Of a stretch of DNA of 64,000 bases, positions 7,550-16,026 are shown piece by piece. Origin of the DNA: Varibaculum massiliense. GTDB taxonomy: Bacteria; Actinomycetota; Actinomycetes; Actinomycetales; Actinomycetaceae. Positions within the stretch are counted from its first letter, which is position 1, and each line of letters begins with the position of its first letter. Made by a program: the position numbers and the translations under genes. Below the pieces are notes generated by a model. That model was not told the origin of the DNA and made no database searches. It saw nothing but the letters and a program-made list of their open reading frames with translations. The stretch lies in assembly GCF_900106855.1 (NCBI RefSeq), contig NZ_FNWI01000004.1, positions 372,001 through 436,000 on the forward strand, in the 5' to 3' direction.

Positions 7550-8563
7550 ATGCATATCGGCGAACTGCCCATGATTATCTTTACTACTGTCGCGCAAATG
7601 TCAGTAGGGGCGTTTTGGATTCTGGGAATTATCCAACTACTTGGACGGCGCGCGGGGACAGAGAAATCCGCGATTGACAGCCTGACCAATGCGGGAATGT
7701 ACGCGGCCGGTCCCCTGCTGCTTCTGGGGTTCTTTGCGGCGTTCTTCCACCTCAATGATCCTTTCCATGCTCCTTTTACCCTGTTGCATTTGGGATCATC
7801 TTGGCTCTCCCGCGAACTGATTTCCGGGGTGCTTTACGCCCTGTTCGGTCTGATTTTTGCGCTCACCCAATGGTTTAACCGTTTCAGCCGCACGGTTCGA
7901 GATGTATTTGCAGCCCTGACCGCGCTAGCGGGTCTGTCACTGGTGGTATCGATGTGCGGGGTTTACTACTTCGCCATGACGGTTCCCGCCTGGCATACCT
8001 GGTTCGTGTGGGTTTCCTTCTTCTGCTCCGCCTTCTTTACCGGTTCCCTGGCCGTGGCCATAGCGCTGTTGACTACCTGGCGGATGAAACTGCGGGGAGC
8101 CAGCGAAAAACAAGGCGAGCCCCACAATGTCTGGCAAAAATTAGTTGCTACTTTGCGCCGCGGGCTATTCCCTCCCGGGAAACTACCGGAGGGCTTAATT
8201 GATCTAACTAAGCGCTCTATGCGGATTACCACTGGGATTGCGGCTGCTGCCGGGCTAATTATTCTCGTTTCTTACGCTTTCTTTATGACCCAGCTTGGTC
8301 TGGGTAGTCCGGTACAGCAGCAGGTTGCCCGAAATATGATGGCGCATGGTTACCTGATTATTAGGCTGGTTTTGCTGGTAATCACCATTTTATTGATTGC
8401 GTTGGTGTTGCGGAACTACATATCCCGTACCTCTTACCCCCAGCGCTCCCTGGTGATTACCCTGTGGGTCACTTTCGTCTTAGCGGTAGCTACCGAACTA
8501 ATTGGACGCGGTCTGCATTACGAGGGGCTGGTACGCGCCGGTATCAACACGCTTCTGGGGTAA
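7550..8563 (+). CDS. dmsC: DMSO reductase membrane anchor (DmsC)
   Basis: 337 residues, almost wholly membrane helices (I count about eight). The N-terminus MHIGELPMIIFTTVAQMSVG matches the DmsC family start, and GVYYFAMTVPAWHTWFVW plus the LNDPFHAPFTLLHLGSSWLSRELI region are the family's conserved quinol-side loops. It anchors DmsAB and oxidises menaquinol. Start ATG 7550 is set by AAGGAG at 7540-7545; the frame is open 96 bases further upstream but that would overlap dmsB. Longer than E. coli DmsC (about 287 residues), the extra length being in the cytoplasmic loop around residues 180-215 (RMKLRGASEKQGEPHNVW). Confidence 0.9.
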   Translation: MHIGELPMIIFTTVAQMSVGAFWILGIIQLLGRRAGTEKSAIDSLTNAGMYAAGPLLLLGFFAAFFHLNDPFHAPFTLLHLGSSWLSRELISGVLYALFGLIFALTQWFNRFSRTVRDVFAALTALAGLSLVVSMCGVYYFAMTVPAWHTWFVWVSFFCSAFFTGSLAVAIALLTTWRMKLRGASEKQGEPHNVWQKLVATLRRGLFPPGKLPEGLIDLTKRSMRITTGIAAAAGLIILVSYAFFMTQLGLGSPVQQQVARNMMAHGYLIIRLVLLVITILLIALVLRNYISRTSYPQRSLVITLWVTFVLAVATELIGRGLHYEGLVRAGINTLLG

Positions 8564-8573
8564 AAATTAACCT

Positions 8574-9305
8574 ATGGAGCTCAAAGTACTAGATTCTTTC
8601 GCCGCTGCTTTTTCTGTCCTGGGAGCGCTGCATCTAAAGCCTCCCAGCAGCTCGGTAGTTAAGGAATTTTTATCCCTATCTAGCCAGTGGCCGCTACCGT
8701 TGACTCCTCAGGGTGAGGAGGCGCTAACAGAGTTGCGTTCCTCCTTCCCCGATGATCCTTCTGAAGAGGATATATACCAGCTATGGGCGGATCAAAACCA
8801 GCTTTACGGAATCACCGGTAGCGCCCAGCTTTCCCCCTTTGAATCGGTGCAGCGAGGCGAGGATGGTCTAGTTTTCGATCAAGAAACCATTGAAGTTCGC
8901 CACTACTATGGGGCGATGGGGTTCCAAGCTCCCCACTTGGGCAAGGAACCCGATGATCATATTGGTCTGGAAATGGACTTTTTAAGTAAATGCTTGTTGA
9001 AAGCCGCCGATGATTTTGCTGCCGGTCAAGAGGCAGGGGCAAAACAGGCTCTGGGAGTTGCCCGCGAGTTTAGCTGTGAGCATCTTTTATGCTGGGGTCC
9101 TGATTTCTTTGCTGAGGGGGCACGGCTGGCGAAAACTCCCTGGCTACGTGGAATATCTATACTAGCTGGGCAGACCCTTTCTGAGTGGCAGCAGGCGCTC
9201 CTAGATGCCGGATATAAACTGGTAATAGCTCCCCGGCAACGCCAATCCCGCCAAGGGGATTCCTTAGGCGCTGTCCCTGTAGAACTTACCCGCCGTCCTC
9301 ACTAA
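8574..9305 (+). CDS. TorD/DmsD-family chaperone for the molybdoenzyme
   Basis: 243 residues, all-helical. The family signature is clear at YYGAMGFQAPHLGKEPDDHI followed by GLEMDFLSKCL, the E-P-x-D-H-x-G-x-E-x-x-F-L motif of TorD/DmsD/NarJ-type maturation factors. Such proteins bind the Tat signal of the apo-enzyme and hold it until the cofactor is loaded. The C-terminal end ARLAKTPWLRGISILAGQTL fits the last helices. ATG 8574 is ten bases after dmsC; no strong ribosome site, so translational coupling is likely. The partner is inferred to be DmsA from operon position. Confidence 0.88.
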   Translation: MELKVLDSFAAAFSVLGALHLKPPSSSVVKEFLSLSSQWPLPLTPQGEEALTELRSSFPDDPSEEDIYQLWADQNQLYGITGSAQLSPFESVQRGEDGLVFDQETIEVRHYYGAMGFQAPHLGKEPDDHIGLEMDFLSKCLLKAADDFAAGQEAGAKQALGVAREFSCEHLLCWGPDFFAEGARLAKTPWLRGISILAGQTLSEWQQALLDAGYKLVIAPRQRQSRQGDSLGAVPVELTRRPH

Positions 9306-9323
9306 TAAAGAACAGCTAGAACT

Positions 9324-10307
9324 TTGATTCCTCGTAACTTTTCCGCTTTATTGCGCTGGATTAGCGCCCAAGACCCGATTAAAACCCTGGTTATTAGCTG
9401 CGAGAGTCTGCCGGCGATAACCGTGGGAAAAAAGGATGCCCATCTTTATTGGTCCGGGTGCCTGGGGGAAACTTTTCACGCTGACCTGGCCGCTCAGCTA
9501 TTGGCTAGCGATATCGAAACCTTGCAAATTATTGGCTGCCCCCAATGTGAGCAGGCCTTAGAAGAAAAACTTTTAGTGGCGAGGACGCGCCTCGGGAAGC
9601 TATTGGAAAACTACCTCCCCCCTAAGAAAGCAGCGCGTCACCCGCGCGAAGTATCCTTGGAGGCAGTCCCTCTCCCCCGGCGTTTGCTGCTACCTGTTTC
9701 TTCGCACGCTCCGCTAGATTTGGGTTGTTCGCATGCAGGGCGTACTTTCCAGGCCTACCATCTTTTAGCAATAACTCAACGGATTGAAAATCGCGTAGTT
9801 AGCCCTGGTGACACCTCCTCGATTGCCTCGGAAGAAAAATCTAACCCCCTTGCCTGCGGCAATCTGCATACTGGGGAGGATAACCGCAGAGATGCGTTTC
9901 TGCCGAAATGGGCGCGGATAGATCTGATTCATCTGTTGCGTTGCCCGGAATGTAACGCACAAGTACGCCAATGCCCCGCGAATGAAGGTTTAAATCTCAA
10001 TGCGGCGGGTAGCGACTGGCATCAGCTGTGTACTGAGTGTCGCCTGGCGTTGCGTTACTGCCCGCAGCACTGTGAGGCCGAAATAGCTAGCCAGGCCTCC
10101 TTAGAGGTTTTCACCGCCCTTAGGCACCGGCAAAGTTCGGAAGAAACCCGCGAATGTGTACGCTGTAAAAATCCCCATCCGGCAAGTGAAGGAGAGCTGT
10201 GCGCACTTTGTAGCTACCAGGAGGAAAACCCGTTTTCTGCGGCTATGCCACAGGAGGTCCTCAAGACTCTACCCCCAGAGCTACAAGACAAGCTACGCGG
10301 GGTTTAA
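9324..10307 (+). CDS. Unrecognised Cys-rich protein of the dms operon
   Basis: 327 residues that I do not recognise. Two parts: residues 1-80 hold C26, C46 (SGCLGE) and C72/C75 (IIGCPQCEQ), a spacing loosely reminiscent of the Fe-S delta subunits of methyl-viologen hydrogenases (MvhD), where a Cys-Gly and a GC..C follow a beta strand; residues 205-300 hold paired cysteines C207/C210, C217, C236/C239, C246/C250, C278/C281 and C293/C296, which look like two or three zinc ribbons or Fe-S sites. Between them lies a His/Ser-rich, poorly ordered stretch. No signal peptide or membrane helix. TTG start at 9324 is 18 bases after the chaperone stop, with no good ribosome site. Its place at the end of the operon suggests a role in cofactor insertion or electron supply; this is inference. 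Confidence 0.65.
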   Translation: MIPRNFSALLRWISAQDPIKTLVISCESLPAITVGKKDAHLYWSGCLGETFHADLAAQLLASDIETLQIIGCPQCEQALEEKLLVARTRLGKLLENYLPPKKAARHPREVSLEAVPLPRRLLLPVSSHAPLDLGCSHAGRTFQAYHLLAITQRIENRVVSPGDTSSIASEEKSNPLACGNLHTGEDNRRDAFLPKWARIDLIHLLRCPECNAQVRQCPANEGLNLNAAGSDWHQLCTECRLALRYCPQHCEAEIASQASLEVFTALRHRQSSEETRECVRCKNPHPASEGELCALCSYQEENPFSAAMPQEVLKTLPPELQDKLRGV

Positions 10308-10337
10308 CCGTTAGCCCCAAAGGCAGTCCCCAGAGAC

Positions 10338-10366
10338 AAAGAAGCCGCTCCAATCCTGGAGCGACT
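10338..10366 (-). terminator. Rho-independent terminator after tRNA-Val
   Basis: On the minus strand GTCGCTCC-AGGATT-GGAGCGGC forms an 8-bp stem (one G-U) followed by TTCTTTGT, five bases beyond the tRNA-Val 3' end. It ends the Gly-Cys-Val tRNA transcript and also faces the end of the dms operon. Confidence 0.75.
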
Positions 10367-10370
10367 TTAG

Positions 10371-10444
10371 TGGGCGATACTGGACTCGAACCAGCGACCT
10401 CTTCCGTGTCAAGGAAACGCGCTAACCAGCTGCGCCAATCGCCC
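10371..10444 (-). tRNA. tRNA-Val (anticodon GAC)
   Basis: Acceptor GGGCGAT/ATCGCCC, D-arm GCGCAGCTGGTTAGCGC, anticodon loop TTGACAC giving GAC, T-arm GCTGGTTCGAGTCCAGT, discriminator A. CCA is not encoded. One base separates it from tRNA-Cys. Confidence 0.95.
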
Positions 10445-10445
10445 G

Positions 10446-10516
10446 AGGTGGGTACGGGATTCGAACCCGTGTACACGGCTTTGCAGGCCGCTGCCTAACC
10501 ACTCGACCAACCCACC
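10446..10516 (-). tRNA. tRNA-Cys (anticodon GCA)
   Basis: Acceptor GGTGGGT/ACCCACC with discriminator U, the usual base for tRNA-Cys. Anticodon stem CGGCC/GGCCG-type pairing holds loop CTGCAAA, giving GCA; T-loop GGTTCGAATCC. CCA not encoded. Middle gene of the Gly-Cys-Val cluster. Confidence 0.95.
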
Positions 10517-10557
10517 ATAATCAAAGAGCGCCGCGCTTGGCGACGCCCTCTAAATCG

Positions 10558-10630
10558 AGCGGATGACGAGACTCGAACTCGCGACCCTCACCTTGGCAAG
10601 GTGATGCTCTACCAACTGAGCTACATCCGC
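10558..10630 (-). tRNA. tRNA-Gly (anticodon GCC)
   Basis: Acceptor GCGGATG with its complement at the 3' end, D-arm GCTCAGTTGGTAGAGC, anticodon loop TTGCCAA giving GCC, T-arm GCGAGTTCGAGTCTCGT. First gene of the tRNA cluster; the 41-bp gap to tRNA-Cys holds no other feature. Confidence 0.95.
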
Positions 10631-10859
10631 GTTGCGTATGAAAGTATATCTGGAAAGTTATCGGTTTTACCAAACTGGGCCTGCGTGGGTCTGCTCACAG
10701 CTGCGTTTATCTGGCGTTTTAGGCGAGATAAATCTTTTTCAAAACCGAAGTCCTTCCCCCGAGAAAGCCGCTAGGAAAGTTTTCAAAGCGCGCACCACAA
10801 ACGGGGTTGATATTCTCTAAATATCTGACAAGTCAGGATTATCTCTAGAGGAGTTACGG

Positions 10860-11765
10860 ATGATGGGTATTTTAGGTAGCAGCATGATTATATTTTTACT
10901 GCTAGTAGTCTTGATTGGATATTTCTTGTTTTCCGCGATTTTCATCGTGAAACAACAAACGGAAGCCATAATTGAGCGTTTCGGAAAATATCGGCGGGTT
11001 TGCACCCCTGGTCTTAACATCAAGATTCCAGTTATCGACCGGATAGCCAAAATTGTGGAACGCCGGATTCAGCAACTGGATCTGGTAGTAGAAACCAAAA
11101 CCAAAGATAACGTGTTCGTAGCTATCCCGGTTTCGGTGCAGTTCCAGGTGCAAGACTCGGCGGCCTCGTTCTATTCCCTGGCTAACCCCGCCCAACAGAT
11201 TACCTCTTATGTATTTGACCGGATACGTTCTTCCCTTTCTCAGTTAAACCTGGATGAGGCCTTTTCTTCCAAAGACACTATCGCGCAAGAAATTGAGATT
11301 TCTTTGGGAGAACAGATGGCGCGCTACGGCTTTAGAATCGTGAACTCGCTGGTCACCGACATTAATCCGGATAAGCGGGTACGGGATTCCATGAACTCTA
11401 TTAACGCTGCCCAGCGCGAACGGGAAGCCGCAATCCAGCTGGCAGAAGCCGATAAAATCAAACTGGTAAAACAGGCAGAGGCGGATGCGGAATCCAAGCG
11501 CCTACAAGGTGAAGGTATCGCTTTGCAGCGTCGCGCCATTGTAGAAGGCTTAGTAGAACAATACGAATCCTTACGCGATGCCGGCATCGGCGACCAGGCG
11601 CAACAGATTTTATTGATGACCCAGTATTTTGATACTTTGGCAGAGGTAGCCAAATCTTCTAATACCCAAACCTTAATGCTGCCCGCTAATCCCACTGGGG
11701 TCACCAATACTATGGAGGAAATCCGCACTTCCCTAGTTGCCGGTCTCAAAGCTGCCGGACAATAA
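10860..11765 (+). CDS. SPFH/Band 7 (stomatin-like) membrane protein
   Basis: 301 residues: one N-terminal membrane helix (SMIIFLLLVVLIGYFLFSAI), then an SPFH domain beginning FIVKQQTEAIIERFGKYRR and continuing through RIQQLDLVVETKTKDNVFV, then a long helical coiled-coil rich in Ala/Glu/Lys/Arg (residues 180-230: AAQREREAAIQLAEADKIKL). This is the stomatin/podocin-like class that forms large ring assemblies on the inner membrane and often regulates an FtsH-type or other protease; no NfeD partner lies beside it. Start ATG 10860 has AGAGGAG 6 bases upstream. A 12-bp palindrome CTGACAAGTCAG lies at 10825-10836 in the leader. Confidence 0.88.
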   Translation: MMGILGSSMIIFLLLVVLIGYFLFSAIFIVKQQTEAIIERFGKYRRVCTPGLNIKIPVIDRIAKIVERRIQQLDLVVETKTKDNVFVAIPVSVQFQVQDSAASFYSLANPAQQITSYVFDRIRSSLSQLNLDEAFSSKDTIAQEIEISLGEQMARYGFRIVNSLVTDINPDKRVRDSMNSINAAQREREAAIQLAEADKIKLVKQAEADAESKRLQGEGIALQRRAIVEGLVEQYESLRDAGIGDQAQQILLMTQYFDTLAEVAKSSNTQTLMLPANPTGVTNTMEEIRTSLVAGLKAAGQ

Positions 11766-11853
11766 ATCTGACTTAAACCCGCGCTCGGGGTACGCTGGAT
11801 AACGACTCTGTTCCCTACGAAGATGACAATATAACTAAGTATTAAGAATAAGT

Positions 11854-14175
11854 ATGATGAAAAAACACCAGCAAGAACCGATTCCACCAGAACAGAACTT
11901 TCCGAAGAGAACTGGGTTTCACCAGGGCAGACGCCACGGACGCGGCGAAGAATTACGCATCCTCTTAGAAAAATATGATCGTCGGATTTCGCACTTAGAG
12001 CAAAGCGATCCTGAACGAGCCCACATTGTTGCTTCCCGCACCCAACATTTACGGCAGGCGCTGGCCAACAAAGTTTCAGCTGAACTTGAAAAATCCGAAG
12101 TAAGCAGTACCAGCCCAACAGTTGCAGCCGCGAGCAACCCGGATAGTGATCGCAGCGCAGCAGGTACAAATCCTCCGACAGCGGCCAGTGCCTGGCGGCG
12201 CGGAACCCAGATTGCCCGAGAGCAGACCCAAAATCTGTTGCACAAGGTACCTTATCCGCATGGTATGCACCCCGGCTTGGTGCGCGGAATTGCGATTGAC
12301 GAACAGATCATCAAATATCGCACCGATAAAGTAGTGTTCTTGTGTACCGGGACGTTAGTGTTAGCTTTTATCCTTTGGGGACTAATCTCTACCGATTCCC
12401 TGCGCGCAGTTTCTGATGTGGCGTTGCAGTGGGTGGTAGACAATACCGGTTGGCTATTTTCTATTCTGGCAGCCGTGATTTTACTGTTTATGCTGTTCGT
12501 GGGACTTTCTCGCTATGGAAATATTCCTTTGGGTCGCGATAACGAGGAACCCGAATACTCTTACGGTTCTTGGATAGCCATGATGTTTAGTGCCGGTATG
12601 GGAATCGGTCTGCTATTTTTTGGCCCCTACGAGCCGATGATTTATTTCACCTCTCCCGCCCCGCACTCCAGCGCTAAACCTGGCAGCTATCAGGCTCTAA
12701 ATGATGCCATGTCACAAACGATGCTGCATTGGGGACTAAATGCTTGGGCAATCTACGCCCTGGTAGGATGTGCCATCGCCTACGGCACCTACCGACGGGG
12801 ACGGGTTCCCCTAATTTCCTCGATTTTCTCTCCTTTACTGGGGCACAAGTTTGCCCAGGGAGGAGTGGGGCAAGTAATCGATATGCTGGCGATTACCGCT
12901 ACCCTGTTCGGCACCTGCGCCTCCTTAGGGATGGGCGCTATGCAGATTACCCGAGGTCTGGAATTAGTTTCGGGGATTGGCAAAATCGGTAACGCGGGCT
13001 TAATAATCATTATTTCCCTGCTGACCGCGGCGTTTATTGCTTCAGCGGTTTCCGGGATTTCCCGGGGTATCCGGATGCTTTCCAATATCAACATGGGACT
13101 AGCCTTCTGCTTAATGGCCTTTATTTTCTTTGCCGGCCCCACGGTGTTCATCTTGAATCTGATTCCTTCCACGTTGATGAACTATCTTTCTGACCTATTC
13201 GGCTTGCTAGCGACCTCCCCCTCCTACGGGCCGCAAGCCGCTGAATTTGCCTCCACCTGGACCGTGTTCTACTGGGCATGGTGGATTTCTTGGTCTCCCT
13301 TCGTAGGGCTATTTATCGCCCGAATTTCTCGCGGACGCACGCTGCGTCAATTCGTGACTGGAGTTTTACTGGCGCCCACCTTGGTTTGCCTGATTTCATT
13401 TTGTATCTACGGGGGAACCACCATGTATCTGCAGATTCATGGAGCGGATATGCCCTTGCAGGAAGGCGCGGAAGTAATGTTATTTGCCCTTTTGCAGGAG
13501 CTACCACTGACAAAAATCACTTCTCTGATAGCCATGTTTTGTTTAGCGATTTTCTTCGTGACTTCCGCCGATTCCGCCTCGGTGGTAATGGGTTCTCTAT
13601 CCCAACAGGGTAAACCAGTTCCCGACCGGAAAATCACGGTATTTTGGGGGCTCTGTCTGGCCGGTATCGCCGTAGTGGGGATGCTGGTAGGTGGGCAAGA
13701 CGCCCTGCAAGGGATGCAAAACTTGATTATCGTGGCTTCCCTACCTTTCGCGATTATCATAGCGGGAATGATTTTTGCGCTGCTACGGGATTTATCTCGC
13801 GATCCCTTCACCATCAGGCGTAACTTTGAACGCTCAGCCCTTTCTAAAGCAGTGGTTGGGGGGCTCAAACGTTACGGAGATGATTTCAAGATCGTAGTAG
13901 TACCCACTAAAGAAGGAGAGGGTGCGGGCGCAGATTTTGATTACACTACACCGGAGGTTACCGAATGGTATCGGCGTACCGACACGGAAGGCAATCCCAT
14001 CGACTACGACTACGCTTCTCAAACCTATCTGGACAAGCAAGGTAACCCGGTGTACTGGAATGAGGAAGATGAAACCTACGAGGATGCCGCCGGTGACCCA
14101 GTTCCCTGGGAAAGCGTAGAGGACACTGCCGAGGAAGAATCCGAAAAAGAGACTACCGAGGAGACCAATAATTAA
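11854..14175 (+). CDS. BCCT-family osmolyte (betaine/carnitine/choline) transporter with extended tails
   Basis: 773 residues; the BCCT core (about residues 145-660, twelve helices) shows GMGIGLLFFGPYEPMIYF, the Trp-rich signature WAWWISWSPFVGLFIARISR and ADSASVVMGSLS. Members take up compatible solutes with Na+ or H+. Unlike typical 500-550-residue members, it has a roughly 145-residue hydrophilic N-terminus rich in Arg/His/Gln and a strongly acidic C-terminal tail (from about residue 690) with three diverged copies of a unit around GNPxxY/W (EGNPIDYDY, QGNPVYWNE, AGDPVPWES) and a Glu/Thr-rich end. In BetP the C-terminal tail is the osmosensor and is basic, so the charge pattern here is reversed. 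Start ATG 11854; no strong ribosome site is seen. Confidence 0.9.
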   Translation: MMKKHQQEPIPPEQNFPKRTGFHQGRRHGRGEELRILLEKYDRRISHLEQSDPERAHIVASRTQHLRQALANKVSAELEKSEVSSTSPTVAAASNPDSDRSAAGTNPPTAASAWRRGTQIAREQTQNLLHKVPYPHGMHPGLVRGIAIDEQIIKYRTDKVVFLCTGTLVLAFILWGLISTDSLRAVSDVALQWVVDNTGWLFSILAAVILLFMLFVGLSRYGNIPLGRDNEEPEYSYGSWIAMMFSAGMGIGLLFFGPYEPMIYFTSPAPHSSAKPGSYQALNDAMSQTMLHWGLNAWAIYALVGCAIAYGTYRRGRVPLISSIFSPLLGHKFAQGGVGQVIDMLAITATLFGTCASLGMGAMQITRGLELVSGIGKIGNAGLIIIISLLTAAFIASAVSGISRGIRMLSNINMGLAFCLMAFIFFAGPTVFILNLIPSTLMNYLSDLFGLLATSPSYGPQAAEFASTWTVFYWAWWISWSPFVGLFIARISRGRTLRQFVTGVLLAPTLVCLISFCIYGGTTMYLQIHGADMPLQEGAEVMLFALLQELPLTKITSLIAMFCLAIFFVTSADSASVVMGSLSQQGKPVPDRKITVFWGLCLAGIAVVGMLVGGQDALQGMQNLIIVASLPFAIIIAGMIFALLRDLSRDPFTIRRNFERSALSKAVVGGLKRYGDDFKIVVVPTKEGEGAGADFDYTTPEVTEWYRRTDTEGNPIDYDYASQTYLDKQGNPVYWNEEDETYEDAAGDPVPWESVEDTAEEESEKETTEETNN

Positions 14176-14237
14176 CGGCTAGGTTTCCCTGGTTACCGGC
14201 TGCTGACTGCGGGAATGCAATTTTTCGCGGATTGCGG

Positions 14238-15134
14238 CTATAAACTACCCACCAGCTGCCAGGACCCTGCCGCTAGTAACGCTATCGATACCGCGGGAAG
14301 CAACCGGCGCATCCATAGTTTCCAGGCGGCGGGCGGGGCGGTAATAATCTCAATACCGGCAGTTTTTGCTGCTTCACCGAAATCGCCAGTTCCTTTCTTA
14401 GTCGCTTTAGCCTTTAACCTTTTCCAGGCAGGTTCAGCTAGATAAGTTTCCGCTGTTTCCCCTGCCGGTTCCGCTAACGCCGCAGGGGAATTGTCCGGCC
14501 GGTAACAACCCGCCTTTGCCGAGGGCGCGGGAGCGGGATTTTCTTGATCCTGCGCGGGAGCAAAAACCGAAGCAAAAGCAGCCAACTTGGGAGCTGAAAA
14601 AGACAAAGTTTTTTTAGGCACCATCAGGTTTATCTGCGGATTTTTTGGTTTACCCGCTGCCTGCGGCGCACGACTTATAGCCGCAACCTTTTCTGCACCG
14701 GAAGCGGTGATTTGCCTGCTTCGTTTTGGGGCTAACTGAAAGGCATCGCTAACTAAAACCGTATTATCAAACCCAGTTTGCTGCTCTTTCAGCGTTTTTT
14801 CCGCAGGAAACGCCGCTAGCTGCGACACCTGTCCCCTGGCAGGCAGAACCGCCCCTGCCACGCATGCACCTGTCCGGGGTATCTCTAAATCATGTTGTGC
14901 GCCCTCACCCAAGTACATAAAGGGACGTACTAACCAATTTTTCCCTTGCTCATCCTTAATCAAATGAGGACAGGGAAAAGAAGTTTTTCCGCACGGCACT
15001 ATCAGTTGCAATACCGGAACAACTTCCTCTGCTACCGGAACTGCCACCCAATTGTTACCCGTCTGCGCTTCGATTATCTTTTTCCGATACCCCGGGGGAT
15101 CTCCAGCTGTTTTTAAGACACATTTCGTTCCCAT
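14238..15134 (-). CDS. Unrecognised protein with a C-terminal membrane anchor
   Basis: 298 residues, no family recognised. A roughly 100-residue N-terminal part with several Cys (C5 in GTKCVL, PCGKTSFPCPHL) and beta-prone stretches (NNWVAVPVAEEVVPVLQLIV, GKNWLVRPFMYLGEG) is followed by about 150 residues of Ala/Pro/Lys/Glu-rich, probably disordered sequence, and then a single helix LLPAVSIALLAAGSWQLV at the very C-terminus preceded by KLWMRR. No N-terminal signal, so a tail-anchored topology with the body in the cytoplasm is the simplest reading. ATG 15134 is preceded by GGTGA; a TTG at 15146 is also possible. Stands alone, convergent with the BCCT gene and divergent from the DUF4191 gene. 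Confidence 0.6.
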   Translation of the reverse strand: MGTKCVLKTAGDPPGYRKKIIEAQTGNNWVAVPVAEEVVPVLQLIVPCGKTSFPCPHLIKDEQGKNWLVRPFMYLGEGAQHDLEIPRTGACVAGAVLPARGQVSQLAAFPAEKTLKEQQTGFDNTVLVSDAFQLAPKRSRQITASGAEKVAAISRAPQAAGKPKNPQINLMVPKKTLSFSAPKLAAFASVFAPAQDQENPAPAPSAKAGCYRPDNSPAALAEPAGETAETYLAEPAWKRLKAKATKKGTGDFGEAAKTAGIEIITAPPAAWKLWMRRLLPAVSIALLAAGSWQLVGSL

Positions 15135-15269
15135 GACTTCACCCAACTCTTCCTGAGAGTTTTTGTCATCTTATTTTCCACAGTTACCAGTTTTGTTTTC
15201 CTTGCCCTTTGCCTGGGGACAAGTTCTCAATATACGTTTTAGCGAGTTTTTCGATAGGCTTAAGGCATC

Positions 15270-15974
15270 ATGGCTACACAAAATAACCCGCAGAAGAAAA
15301 AACACTGGTGGAACAACATCGCGGATGTTTACCGCGTAACTAAACGCAGCTATTCCTGGATTGGGTGGGCGATGCTGGCTGCCCTGCTGTCAGTTCCCCT
15401 CATCGTGTTGATAATCTGCTTTCTGGTTCCCTTCAGTGTCGGGCGCAGCATCTTTTACGTAATTGTCGGACTCTCGCTGGGGATGTTGCTGGCCACCACC
15501 CTGCTAACGCGTCTGGCCAATAGCGCCATGTATAAGCAGCTAGAGGGGGTTAAAGGTAATGTTTATGCAGTTTTGCGTTCTATCAAACGCGGCTGGATTG
15601 TTGAGCAAGAACCGGTAGCTATTAACCGTAAACAAGACTTGGTTTATCGTCTGGTAGGACGACCCGGAATTGTGCTTATTTCGGAAGGCCCCTCCTCACG
15701 CGTTAGCGAACTACTCAATGACCAAGAGCGCAAATGCCATCGGGTTGCCCCCTCGGTACCTATCCATAAAATCCAGTCGGGGCAGGGGAAAAATCAAGTT
15801 CCCATCGGGAAGCTGCTGAAAACCATTAACCGCTTGAAGAAAGAAATCGGCAAGGACGAAGTTCCGATTGTGGGGCAACGCTTGCAGTCTTTACAAAATA
15901 AGGCCTATCGCCTCCCCGGCGGGGTGGATCCGGCTAAGGCAAAAATGAATCGCCGGATGTTCCGCGGAAAATAG
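15270..15974 (+). CDS. DUF4191 family membrane protein
   Basis: 234 residues of an actinobacterial family of unknown function (DUF4191). N-terminal KKHWWNNIADVYRVTKRSYSWIGW is the family start; two membrane helices follow (MLAALLSVPLIVLIICFLVP and SIFYVIVGLSLGMLLATTLL), then a cytoplasmic domain with GRPGIVLISEGPSSRVSELL and the basic C-terminus MNRRMFRGK. In many actinobacteria this gene lies near lipoate or glutamine synthetase genes; here glnA2-glnE is 4 kb downstream on the other strand. ATG 15270 follows AAGG by a few bases. Confidence 0.82.
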   Translation: MATQNNPQKKKHWWNNIADVYRVTKRSYSWIGWAMLAALLSVPLIVLIICFLVPFSVGRSIFYVIVGLSLGMLLATTLLTRLANSAMYKQLEGVKGNVYAVLRSIKRGWIVEQEPVAINRKQDLVYRLVGRPGIVLISEGPSSRVSELLNDQERKCHRVAPSVPIHKIQSGQGKNQVPIGKLLKTINRLKKEIGKDEVPIVGQRLQSLQNKAYRLPGGVDPAKAKMNRRMFRGK

Positions 15975-16026
15975 TAGCTGCGGGTCTGCTTCGCCTCGAA
16001 ACGCTAACTCAGCAAGAAACACCTGG

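Noticed and set aside
10632-10820. 62-codon plus-strand frame after the tRNA cluster
   Set aside because: No ribosome site, no recognisable composition; probably non-coding upstream region of the SPFH gene.
14215-14445. Plus-strand 76-codon frame
   Set aside because: Lies opposite the orphan membrane-anchored gene, with low-complexity content and no ribosome site.
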